A stretch of DNA of 64,000 nt from Alphaproteobacteria bacterium (GTDB lineage: Bacteria > Myxococcota_A > UBA796 > GCA-2862545). The notes under the pieces are model-generated. The model was not told the DNA's origin. It worked only from the letters and a program-made list of their open reading frames with translations, and did no database searches. Shown here in pieces: positions 10,665 through 18,753 of the stretch. The stretch is taken from contig JACKET010000008.1 of assembly GCA_020632875.1 (NCBI GenBank), forward strand, positions 186,001-250,000. Direction: 5' to 3'. Position 1 is the first letter of the stretch, and each line of letters starts with the position of its first letter. The translations under genes were made by a program, and so were the position numbers.

Positions 10665-11975
10665 ATGGAGTTCATCTGGCACTTCATCTGTGTCGGCTTC
10701 ATCGTCGTCTTCCTCGTCTTCCCGACGTGGCTCTACATGCAGTTCGTCGAGTGGCGGGCCCGCAAGGAGATGGACGAGTCCGCCAAGGCCGGCCGCCTCG
10801 AGCCCGTCACCATCCGCCCGCTCATCGACGAGCGGCTCTGCATGGGGTCGGCCACCTGCGTGCGCGCCTGCCCCGAGAACGTGCTCGGCATCGTCGACGG
10901 CCAGGCCGTGCTCATCAACACCGCGGCCTGCGTGGGCCACGGCGTCTGCGTGCCGGCGTGCCCGGTCGACGCGGTCGAGCTCGTCTTCGGCAGCGACAAG
11001 CGCGGCATCGACATCCCCGAGGTCGGCGGCGACTTCCAGACCAACGTGCCCGGCCTGTACGTCGCAGGCGAGCTCGGCGGGATGGGCCTCATCGCGAACG
11101 CCGTCGAGCAGGGCGTGCAGGCGATGAAGAACGCGAGCGAGGGCATCACGCCCGACCCCGAGAAGTGGGATGTCGTCATCATCGGCGCCGGTCCCGCGGG
11201 CATGGGGGCCGCCCTCATCGCGATCCAGAAGGGCCTCCGCTACCTGATGCTCGATCAAGACGACTTCGGCGGCGCGATCCGGAAGTACCCGCGCAAGAAG
11301 CTCGTGTTCATCCGTCCGATCGACTTCCCCGGCTACGGCAAGGTGAAGTTCACGAGCCTCCAGAAAGAGGATCTGGTCGCCATCCTCGAAGACGTCATCA
11401 ACAAGGCCGGCATCGAGATCTCGACCGAAGAGCGGGTCGAAGAGGTCATCCCCCTCGAGAAGGGCTTCCAGATCAACACGATCAAGCAGACCGTGTACGC
11501 GCAGAAGGTCATCCTCGCGATCGGCCGCGCCGGCACGCCCCGAACGCTCGGCGTCCCCGGCGAGGATCAAGACAAGGTCGCCTACTGGCTGAAGGATCCC
11601 GAGCAGTTCGAGTACGAGCACCTGCTCGTCGTGGGGGGCGGCGACTCGGCGGTCGAGGCCGCGATGGCGCTGGGCGAGCAGCCCGGCAACAAGGTCTTCC
11701 TCTCGTACCGGGCCGCGAACTTCACGCGTCCGAAGAAGAAGAACGTCGAGAAGCTCCGCAAGGCCGTGAAGGCGGGGCAGATCCAGCTCGTGCTCGAGTC
11801 CGAGGTGAAGGAGATCGGCGTCGATCGCGTCGTCCTTCAGCAGTACGACGACGAGATCGTGCTCCCGAACGACTACTGCTTCGTGTTCGCGGGCGGGATC
11901 CTGCCGACCGACTTCCTCCGGAGTGCGGGCATCGCGATCAAGCGGCACCACGGGAAGAAGATCATCGACGTCTGA
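10665..11975 (+). CDS. Membrane-anchored ferredoxin-flavoprotein oxidoreductase, apparently circularly permuted
   Basis: 436 residues: one N-terminal membrane helix (about 5-27), a ferredoxin-like region with two motifs (C59, C65, C69 and C89, C95, C99), then a segment TNVPGLYVAGELGG (126-139), an FAD Rossmann motif GAGPAGMG (174-181), and an NAD(P) Rossmann motif GGGDSA (324-329). In thioredoxin-reductase/YpdA-type enzymes the TNVPGxYxAG segment closes the FAD site at the C-terminus; here it precedes the FAD domain and the chain stops where it would normally follow. No TrxR CXXC is present. The second Cys of each Fe-S motif is replaced (S62, H92). Predicted to pass electrons between NAD(P)H, FAD and Fe-S clusters and the adjacent diheme b protein. 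Confidence 0.85.
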   Translation: MEFIWHFICVGFIVVFLVFPTWLYMQFVEWRARKEMDESAKAGRLEPVTIRPLIDERLCMGSATCVRACPENVLGIVDGQAVLINTAACVGHGVCVPACPVDAVELVFGSDKRGIDIPEVGGDFQTNVPGLYVAGELGGMGLIANAVEQGVQAMKNASEGITPDPEKWDVVIIGAGPAGMGAALIAIQKGLRYLMLDQDDFGGAIRKYPRKKLVFIRPIDFPGYGKVKFTSLQKEDLVAILEDVINKAGIEISTEERVEEVIPLEKGFQINTIKQTVYAQKVILAIGRAGTPRTLGVPGEDQDKVAYWLKDPEQFEYEHLLVVGGGDSAVEAAMALGEQPGNKVFLSYRAANFTRPKKKNVEKLRKAVKAGQIQLVLESEVKEIGVDRVVLQQYDDEIVLPNDYCFVFAGGILPTDFLRSAGIAIKRHHGKKIIDV

Positions 11976-12002
11976 TCGTGGGCGCGATGGAGATCGGGGC
12001 CG

Positions 12003-12566
12003 TCAGGGCGCGTCGGGAACCGGCGTGCGGACGAGCTCGACGAGCCGCTCGCGCCCGCCCTTCGAGCCCGCCAGCCGGAGCTCCACCGAGGTGCCCACCG
12101 GCCCGAGCAGGGCCTCCCGCACGGCCTCCCCCGTCTGGAGCGTCGACACGCTCACGCCGTTCACCGCCACGATCACGTCCCCGATCTCCACGTCGGCCAC
12201 CTCCGGCCGGAGCCCGACGACGACCGCCCCGGGCGGCGGCCCGTAGGAGCCCGCCAGTCGGAAGTCCACGCCGGGCCCACCCACCTCCAGCGGAGGGTCC
12301 GGGAGGTCGATCGACGCCGCGTCGCCCGGGATGCCGGGCCCACGGACCCAGCCGAAGCGCTCGTCCCGGCGCGCCGCGTAGAGCGGGCAGGAGGAGGACG
12401 ACACGCGCGCCGAGAACCGCCCCTTCCGGATGCGGACCCGGTCGAGCGCACACGGCGGGTCGGTGCGCACGGTCTCGGCCGCGCCCACCGTCCCCTTCAC
12501 CAGGATCCGGGGAGGCACCTGCACCTGGGTCACGCCAGCCAGCGCCACCCAGGACAGGGCGATCAC
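12003..12566 (-). CDS. Exported PDZ-domain protein
   Basis: 187 residues: a short signal sequence (VIALSWVALAGVTQV), an N-terminal region with a Cys-x-Cys-like pair spread over the first half, and a C-terminal PDZ domain (about 110-185) with the carboxylate-binding-type loop and VIVAVNGVSV strand. It has no protease domain. It is the last gene of a minus-strand operon: its GTG overlaps the stop of the barrel gene by GTGA. Inferred role: a periplasmic scaffold or quality-control factor for the barrel/27-heme complex, binding an exposed C-terminus. The frame extends farther upstream, but the signal sequence fixes the GTG start. Confidence 0.8.
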   Translation of the reverse strand: MIALSWVALAGVTQVQVPPRILVKGTVGAAETVRTDPPCALDRVRIRKGRFSARVSSSSCPLYAARRDERFGWVRGPGIPGDAASIDLPDPPLEVGGPGVDFRLAGSYGPPPGAVVVGLRPEVADVEIGDVIVAVNGVSVSTLQTGEAVREALLGPVGTSVELRLAGSKGGRERLVELVRTPVPDAP

Positions 12567-13966
12567 TCCGCCTTCTGCCGCTTCCGGAGGTACTTCGTGA
12601 CCCGCGCGTAGGCGCCGACGCTCAGGTCGTCGACGATCACGCCGGGCTCGGAGACCACGTTGAGCCCCGTGCCCAGCATCAGATCGGCGCTCGGCACGAC
12701 GAGGTCGACGAACACGTCGGTGTAGTGCCCGACCCCCTGGTACCCGAGCGGGTTCTTCGCCGCGTCGTACGGGTTGATCAGCAGCCGGTAGCTCGTGTCG
12801 AACGCGAACACGCCTTCGTCGGACGGCTCCCAGAACAGGAGGACGCCCGCGTCGTACTGCGTCTTGCCGTCGATCGTGAAGAAGTTGCCGTCGAGCTTCA
12901 CGTCGAGCCGGCCCGCGATGGGGAGCCCGACGAGGCCGACCGTGGGATTCACGCGCAGGAACGTGTTGATGTCGTCGAACCCGCACTTCGGCGCCACCAC
13001 GCCGTCGTTGAGGACGAGGTCTTCCTTGCCGCCGAACCGGTAGCGCCCCTTGAGGGAGACGTGAGGCGCCGTGCCGTCGGACCGCGGCTGGAGCAGGAAG
13101 TTCGTGCCGATCGCGTGGGCGACCTTGGGCTCGAGGCAGTTCTGGAGGACCGCGTCGAGGCGCAGATCCTGATCCCGCATGCGCAGGCCGAAGCGCGTGA
13201 TGTCGGGATCGAGGTTCTCGGTGTTCCGGTAGAGGTAGCTGCTGAACCCGTCCCAGAACACGTCGATGCGCGCCGAATCCACGGGCGCCCAGCGCGCGAA
13301 CACCTGGCTGTCTTGCAGGTGGGGGCCGTAGTTCGACGCCAGATCCATGTCGAGGCGCCCGGCGACCTCGATGGTGCGGGCGGCCGACGCGCGGACCTGC
13401 GCGAGGACGGCGGCGCGGTCGAGCCCCCCGCTGATCAGGAAGTCACCGACGAGCGACGCCTGCACGCGCGACGCGGCGTACGCGATGATCGGCCCGCCGC
13501 CGAAGCGGTTGGTGCGGAACTCGGTGGTGAAGGTGTCGGGCGCGAGACCCGCCCACGCGCCGATCTCGAAGGTGGTCGAGGGCCGCGCCAGGAACTGCAC
13601 GCCGTCGACGAGGCGCGGACCGCCCTTGTGCACGCGGGCCCGGCCGATGTCGAGCGTCCAGCCGTTCGTGATGATGCTCGCACCGAGCTGCTTCACGCGG
13701 TTGCGCTCGAAGAACACGGGCTCGATGGGGGGGCGCGGGTCGTCGTTGTCGACGTCGAGCGTGAACCGGCCGTCTGCGCGCAGGCGGATGGCCATGTTCT
13801 CGTTCTGCATCAGCGTCCAGCGCAGGCGCTGCTCGAGCAGCACGTCGATGTCCTGCTTGCCCACGGCGGCCGACTGCCAGAACTGCGCGCCGACGCTCGT
13901 GACGCTGACGTTCGACTCCTTCGGAGCCGTGCCGCCGGCGAGCGCCACCGCCAACAGCGCGATCAC
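12563..13966 (-). CDS. Outer-membrane beta-barrel protein paired with the 27-heme cytochrome
   Basis: 467 residues: signal sequence VIALLAVALAG, then alternating amphipathic strands rich in aromatic and Gly residues to the end, as in an outer-membrane barrel. I do not recognise a named porin family. The GTG start overlaps the stop of the 27-heme cytochrome gene by GTGA, and its own stop overlaps the PDZ gene in the same way. A barrel of near-equal length (466 aa) is similarly paired with the 14-heme cytochrome at 56.5 kb. By analogy with porin-cytochrome conduits (MtrCAB and Geobacter OmbB-OmaB-OmcB) it may sheath a cytochrome crossing the outer membrane; this is inference, and it is smaller than MtrB. 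Confidence 0.78.
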   Translation of the reverse strand: MIALLAVALAGGTAPKESNVSVTSVGAQFWQSAAVGKQDIDVLLEQRLRWTLMQNENMAIRLRADGRFTLDVDNDDPRPPIEPVFFERNRVKQLGASIITNGWTLDIGRARVHKGGPRLVDGVQFLARPSTTFEIGAWAGLAPDTFTTEFRTNRFGGGPIIAYAASRVQASLVGDFLISGGLDRAAVLAQVRASAARTIEVAGRLDMDLASNYGPHLQDSQVFARWAPVDSARIDVFWDGFSSYLYRNTENLDPDITRFGLRMRDQDLRLDAVLQNCLEPKVAHAIGTNFLLQPRSDGTAPHVSLKGRYRFGGKEDLVLNDGVVAPKCGFDDINTFLRVNPTVGLVGLPIAGRLDVKLDGNFFTIDGKTQYDAGVLLFWEPSDEGVFAFDTSYRLLINPYDAAKNPLGYQGVGHYTDVFVDLVVPSADLMLGTGLNVVSEPGVIVDDLSVGAYARVTKYLRKRQKAE

Positions 13967-15984
13967 GGAGCGCCCCCGAGCCCGGCGCCGAAGTAGATCG
14001 GCGGGGTCCACCCGTATTCGCGGTGGCACAGCTGGCAGTCACGGAACACCGCGGACTGGTGATGGGCCCCGTTCGACGCCTGGTTCGAGTGACACCGGAA
14101 GCACTCGTTCGGCGTGCCGGTGTAGCTGTTCGGGTGGCAGTCGATGCAGTCGGCGGCGGCGTGCGCCCCGCGCAGCGGGAAGCCGGTCGAGCCGTGCCGC
14201 CAGCGGACCCGGAACCACGACATGTCGTTGTGGCAGTCGTCGCACATGTCGCCGAGCTGGTTCTTGTGCGGGTCGTCGACGTCGTGGCAGCTCGAGCACT
14301 GCGGGTTCGCCTCGCCGCGCGCCCGGTCGGGCATGTGGCAGGTCTCGCAGTCGATGCGGGCGTGCTGGCCGCGCAGCGGGAAGCCCGTGACGGCGTGATC
14401 CTGGTCGCCGAGGCCGCCCGGGAACCACTGGGACGCCTTGTGGCAGTTGCCGCACTGGCCCTCGTAGTGACCCCAGGGCCGGTCGCCCTTGTGGCAGGCC
14501 GTGCAGTCGGAGTTCAGCCCGCTGAACACGTCGACGGAGTCGTGGCAGTCGGCGCACTTGCGCTCGAGGTGCGCGGGGGCGAGGTCGAACTTCGTGTTGG
14601 CCTTGTGGTCGAAGCTGATGATGGCGAAGGCTTCGGTGTTGTGGCAGCTGTCACAGGTCTCGGGGCCCATCACACCGGGCTGGTGCGGGCTCTTCTCGAG
14701 GTGGCAGTCGGCGCACGAGCCGTAGGCGAACCCGACCCACTGGAAGTCGCGGTGGCACCCGTTGCACTCGACCTGCTTGTGCTTCCCCGTGTGCGGGAAG
14801 TTCGTGTCGTCGTGGTTGAAGAACAGTGCCTTGAAGCCCTCGGGCGTGTGGCAGCGCTGGCAGAGCGTGGGCTCGAAGCGACCCTGGTGCTCGTCGACGT
14901 GGCACGTGTCGCAGTCGTCGAACGGCCGGCCGACGTAGAGCGCCTGCTCGCGGTCGCCGTGGCAGTCTTCGCAGTTGACGCCGAAGTGCAGCCCGACGAG
15001 TGGGAAGTTCGTCTTGTCGTGGTCGAACTCGCGGAGCGCGAACTTCGGGATCTGGACCGTGTGGCACTCTTCGCACTGGCGCGGCCTGAACTGCCCGGTG
15101 TGCATGTCCTGGTGGCAGTCTTCGCACGTGCCGAACGCGAGCGGGATGGTCGCGTTGCCCTTGTGGCAGCTGAAGCACTCGACGCTCTTGTGCTCGCCCT
15201 CGAGCGGGTACGGCGTGCGGTTGTGGTTGAACGACGGCACCGACCAGCTGCCCGGGGCCTTGTGGCAGTCCTCGCACGTGTCCTTCCCGAAGTCGGACCG
15301 GTGCGGGTCGTCGTGGCAGTCGAGGCAGCGATCGTGGTCGATCGGCACGAAGCGCCAGTCGAAGTGGCAGTCGGCGCAGTACACGTCGACGTGCTTGCCC
15401 TCGAGGATGTAGTCGGTCTGCGCCCCGGACGTGTGGTCGAACACGAACTTCGGGATGGGCAGGGCCTTCCACTCGGTCTCGTTGTGGCACAGGTCGCACG
15501 ACTTCAGGAGGTCGCGCTTGCTGTCGTCCATCCCGTGCGGGTCGTCGTGGCAGCTCTCGCACGCCGGCTGGAGGCCCGTGTACTTGCCCGGCTCGGTGTG
15601 GCAGTCCTCACAGGCGGCCTCGCGGTGCGCGCCGTTGAGCGGGAAGCCCGTGGTGCTGTGATCGAAGCCGCCGTCGTGGATCTGCTTCACGTTCGGCATC
15701 AGCGCCGGACCCGAGCGGCCGCGGTGCTCGTGGTGGCAGTTCTCGCACTTGCTGCCCTTGTCGGCGTGGAACCCGAGCTGCGTCGCGACCTGGTTGCGCA
15801 CGGAGTCGTGGCATTCCATGCACAGCGTCTCGTCGACGCCCCGCGACACGGAGTGGCAGGCGAAGCAGTTGTTGTCGAGATCCTGGTGGTTCGTCGACAA
15901 CGGGCCGGGGCTGATGAACTGCCCCTGCGCGAGCGCGACGCCCGGCAGGAGCAAGCAGACAGCGGTGATCAACAGGCGGAGCAC
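13963..15984 (-). CDS. 27-heme c-type cytochrome
   Basis: Exported multiheme electron carrier, 673 residues with 27 CXXCH motifs, one per 25 residues. A Sec signal (VLRLLITAVCLLLPGVALA) begins at the GTG at 15984; a GTG at 15999 is also possible, and neither has a good ribosome site. Heme units recur as FDH or FNH, about eight residues with F-P-L and Gly, another His, four residues, then CXXCH; these extra histidines are likely distal ligands. It is first in an operon with the barrel and PDZ genes. Heme density this high is typical of molecular wires in extracellular or trans-periplasmic electron transfer. Confidence 0.92.
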   Translation of the reverse strand: MLRLLITAVCLLLPGVALAQGQFISPGPLSTNHQDLDNNCFACHSVSRGVDETLCMECHDSVRNQVATQLGFHADKGSKCENCHHEHRGRSGPALMPNVKQIHDGGFDHSTTGFPLNGAHREAACEDCHTEPGKYTGLQPACESCHDDPHGMDDSKRDLLKSCDLCHNETEWKALPIPKFVFDHTSGAQTDYILEGKHVDVYCADCHFDWRFVPIDHDRCLDCHDDPHRSDFGKDTCEDCHKAPGSWSVPSFNHNRTPYPLEGEHKSVECFSCHKGNATIPLAFGTCEDCHQDMHTGQFRPRQCEECHTVQIPKFALREFDHDKTNFPLVGLHFGVNCEDCHGDREQALYVGRPFDDCDTCHVDEHQGRFEPTLCQRCHTPEGFKALFFNHDDTNFPHTGKHKQVECNGCHRDFQWVGFAYGSCADCHLEKSPHQPGVMGPETCDSCHNTEAFAIISFDHKANTKFDLAPAHLERKCADCHDSVDVFSGLNSDCTACHKGDRPWGHYEGQCGNCHKASQWFPGGLGDQDHAVTGFPLRGQHARIDCETCHMPDRARGEANPQCSSCHDVDDPHKNQLGDMCDDCHNDMSWFRVRWRHGSTGFPLRGAHAAADCIDCHPNSYTGTPNECFRCHSNQASNGAHHQSAVFRDCQLCHREYGWTPPIYFGAGLGGAP

Positions 15985-16123
15985 GGCACAAGGAATCACG
16001 AAGTGCCCGGGTTGGCAAGGGCACAGGTCGTCGTCCGCAGAGTACCATCGCTGTCCTCTTCGAGTCGACGACGCGACCCGGTAGAGTTCCCGCGATACCC
16101 GAGGCCCCGGAGCCGGACCCCGC

Positions 16124-17158
16124 ATGGCGTTGCTGACCGCCGAGATCACCGGAAAGACCCTCGCCAGCCGGTACGAGGTCCAGAAGCTCGATCACGAGGA
16201 GCTGCTCGGCGCGGTGTACACCGCGAAGGATCTCGACTCGGGCGAGCTCGTGTCCGTGAAGGTGCTGCACCCGCACCTCACCGAGGATCGCGAGAAGTTC
16301 AAGCGCTTCGGGCGCGAGATCACCGCGACGTACATGGTGTCGCAGCAGAACACCGTCGAGGTCACCGACTGGGGCGAGGACGGCGAGCTCCACTACCTCG
16401 TGATGGAGTTCCTCAAGGGCCACACCCTCGAGAAGGAGCTCGAGAAGGGCCCGATGCCGTGGGAGCGGGTGGTGCGGATCGGCGTGCAGATCGCCCGCGC
16501 CGTCGGCGCCGCGCACCAGGAGGGCATCGTGCACCGCGCGCTCGGCCCCTCGAACATCCTGCTGCTCGAGAACGCCGTCGAGGGCGACTTCGTGAAGGTG
16601 CTCGACTTCGGGCTGTCGAAGCTCGAGAAGGTCGAGGACGACGAAGAGACCGGGCTCACCACGCAGAACACGCGCGTGGGCAACGCCGAGTACATGGCCC
16701 CCGAGTACATCAAGACCAGCAAGTACCACACCAAGGGCGACCTCTACTCGCTGGGCGCGCTGATGTACCACATGCTCGTCGGGAAGCCGCCTTTCACGGG
16801 TCCGATGCTCGACGTGCTGTCGGCCCACCTCTCCGAGGAGCCCGTCCCGCCGTCGCAGAAGGTCGAAGGCGTGCCCGGGTGGCTCGACAAGCTCGTGCTC
16901 GATCTGCTCGGCAAGACGCCCGAAGAGCGCCCCGGCGCCTACCGCGTCGTGCAGCAGATGGAGACCTCGTTCGGAGGCCCGCTCGACCCGCCCGACCTCT
17001 ACGCGCTCGACGCGAGCGGCGCGGTCGTGATCCCCGAGGGCCCGCCGAAGGTGGCGCTGTTCCTCGGGGTGGCGCTGCTCGTGATCCTGCTCGGCGCGCT
17101 CGTCGTCGTCGGGCTGATCGTGGCGTTCGCGCTCATCGCGGCGGTCAGCCTGGCATGA
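16124..17158 (+). CDS. Kinase-fold protein lacking the catalytic Asp (probable pseudokinase)
   Basis: 344-residue PknB-type kinase fold with a C-terminal membrane segment (about 315-340). The ATP lysine is kept (VSVKVL), as are DFG and APEY, but the catalytic loop reads HRALGPSN instead of HRDLKPxN, losing the catalytic Asp and the adjacent Lys, and the glycine loop is degenerate (LDHEELLGAVY). It probably cannot transfer phosphate normally and may serve as a binding or allosteric protein. Stop overlaps the GMC oxidoreductase start by ATGA. A possible -10 box TAGAGT lies at 16082-16087 with TTCGAG 17 bases before it. Confidence 0.85.
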   Translation: MALLTAEITGKTLASRYEVQKLDHEELLGAVYTAKDLDSGELVSVKVLHPHLTEDREKFKRFGREITATYMVSQQNTVEVTDWGEDGELHYLVMEFLKGHTLEKELEKGPMPWERVVRIGVQIARAVGAAHQEGIVHRALGPSNILLLENAVEGDFVKVLDFGLSKLEKVEDDEETGLTTQNTRVGNAEYMAPEYIKTSKYHTKGDLYSLGALMYHMLVGKPPFTGPMLDVLSAHLSEEPVPPSQKVEGVPGWLDKLVLDLLGKTPEERPGAYRVVQQMETSFGGPLDPPDLYALDASGAVVIPEGPPKVALFLGVALLVILLGALVVVGLIVAFALIAAVSLA

Positions 17159-18753
17159 GCGGCCAGCGGGCCGTGATCGTCGGCTCCGGGTTCGGCGGCT
17201 CGGTGAGCGCGCTGCGCCTCGCCGAGAAGGGCTACGCCGTCACGGTGCTCGAGCAGGGGCCGCGCTTCGAGCGGGGCGACTTCCCGAAGACCACCTGGGA
17301 CGTGCGCCGGTTCTTCTGGGTGCCGCAGCTCGGCTTCCGCGGCCCGTTCCGGATGTCGTTCTTCCGCCACGTCACGATCCTCTCGGGCGTCGGTGTGGGC
17401 GGCGGGAGCCTGGTGTACGCCAACACCCTGCCCGAGCCGCCCGACGCGTTCTACGGCCAGGGCTCGTGGGCCGGGCTCGCCGACTGGAAGGCCGAGCTCG
17501 CCCCGCACTACGCCACCGCGAAGCGCATGCTCGGCGCCACCCGGCGGCCCGACTCCGCGGCCGGCGTGACCGACGAGGTGCTCGGCGAGATCGCCGCCGA
17601 CATGGGTCGATCGGAGCACTACGGCGCGACCGACGTCGCCGTGTACTTCGGAGAGCCCGGCAAGCGCGTGCCCGATCCGTTCTTCGACGGCGACGGTCCC
17701 GACCGCGTGGGGTGCACCCTGTGCGGGAGCTGCATGACCGGCTGCCGCATCGGCGCGAAGAACACGCTCGACCGTAACTACCTGTGGCTCGCCGAGAAGC
17801 GCGGCGCGCGCATCCTCGCCGACACCCGGGTCAGCGCGGTGCGGCGGCGCGACGCCGGGTACCGCGTCGAGGCCGAGGGTCCCGACGGCCCGCTCGTGCT
17901 CGAGGCCGACCTCGTGGTGCTGTCGGCCGGCGTGCTCGGCACCACCGAGCTGCTGTTGCGCATGAAGGCCGATCCGGGCGGGCTCCCCGCGCTGTCGGGC
18001 ACCGTGGGGCGCCAGGTGCGCACCAACAGCGAGGCCCTGCTCGGCGTGGTGACCGACGGAAGCCGCGACCTCACGCGGGGCGTCGCCATCGGCTCGATCC
18101 TCCACACCGACGCCCACTCGCACATCGAGCCCGTGCGCTACGGGCCCGGCAGCGGGCTGTTCCGGCTGATGGCCCTGCCCCACGCCCCCGGCGACCGGCT
18201 GCGGAAGCGCCTCGGCGCCAGCCTCCGGTCGGCTGCGGCGCGGCCCGGCGCGTTCGTCCGGTCGCTCGTGGTGCGGGACTGGTCGAAGGCCACCGCCATC
18301 CTGCTGTACATGCGCACGGTCGACGGCACGCTGCGCTTCCGGCTCGGCGCCGCCGGCCTCGCGACCTCGCCCGACACCGGCGCCCTGCCCACCGCGTCGA
18401 TCCCCGAGGCCAGCGCGCTCGCGGAGCGCTTCGCCGAGAAGCTCGGGGGATTCCCGGTGTCGATGTTCACCGAGACCCTCGCAGCCATCCCGAGCACCGC
18501 CCACATCCTCGGCGGCGCGTGCATCGGCGCGACCGCAGAAGACGGCGTCATCGGCGTCGATCACCAGGTCCACGGCTATCCGGGCCTGTACGTGTGCGAT
18601 GGTTCTGCGGTATCAGCGAATCCGGGTGTGAACCCGTCTCTCACGATCACCGCGATGGCCGAGCGGGCCATGGCGGGCGTCCCGCACGCGACCGGCGGGG
18701 CGACTGGAGCCGCGCATGAAGGCATGGAGCGCACTGCGACACCGACTCGGTGA
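17155..18753 (+). CDS. GMC-type FAD oxidoreductase with cysteine cluster
   Basis: 532-residue glucose-methanol-choline family oxidoreductase, close to the cholesterol-oxidase/choline-dehydrogenase-like branch. The FAD Rossmann motif GSGFGGSVSALRLAEKG is at the N-terminus; GVGVGGGSLVYAN and the C-terminal GxxVSANPGVNPS region complete the FAD site. An insert VGCTLCGSCMTGCRIGAKNT (about 182-201) carries four cysteines in CX2CX2CX3C spacing, known in many bacterial members and possibly an Fe-S site. It oxidises an alcohol, perhaps a sterol or lipid, with FAD; the substrate is unknown. The gene overlaps both neighbours (ATGA before, 38 bases after). Confidence 0.88.
   Translation: MSGQRAVIVGSGFGGSVSALRLAEKGYAVTVLEQGPRFERGDFPKTTWDVRRFFWVPQLGFRGPFRMSFFRHVTILSGVGVGGGSLVYANTLPEPPDAFYGQGSWAGLADWKAELAPHYATAKRMLGATRRPDSAAGVTDEVLGEIAADMGRSEHYGATDVAVYFGEPGKRVPDPFFDGDGPDRVGCTLCGSCMTGCRIGAKNTLDRNYLWLAEKRGARILADTRVSAVRRRDAGYRVEAEGPDGPLVLEADLVVLSAGVLGTTELLLRMKADPGGLPALSGTVGRQVRTNSEALLGVVTDGSRDLTRGVAIGSILHTDAHSHIEPVRYGPGSGLFRLMALPHAPGDRLRKRLGASLRSAAARPGAFVRSLVVRDWSKATAILLYMRTVDGTLRFRLGAAGLATSPDTGALPTASIPEASALAERFAEKLGGFPVSMFTETLAAIPSTAHILGGACIGATAEDGVIGVDHQVHGYPGLYVCDGSAVSANPGVNPSLTITAMAERAMAGVPHATGGATGAAHEGMERTATPTR

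Noticed and set aside
14023..17154. Plus-strand ORF running through the 27-heme gene into the GMC oxidoreductase
   Set aside because: Only the part from 17155 is real; the rest is antisense to a 27-heme cytochrome and out of frame with the pseudokinase.
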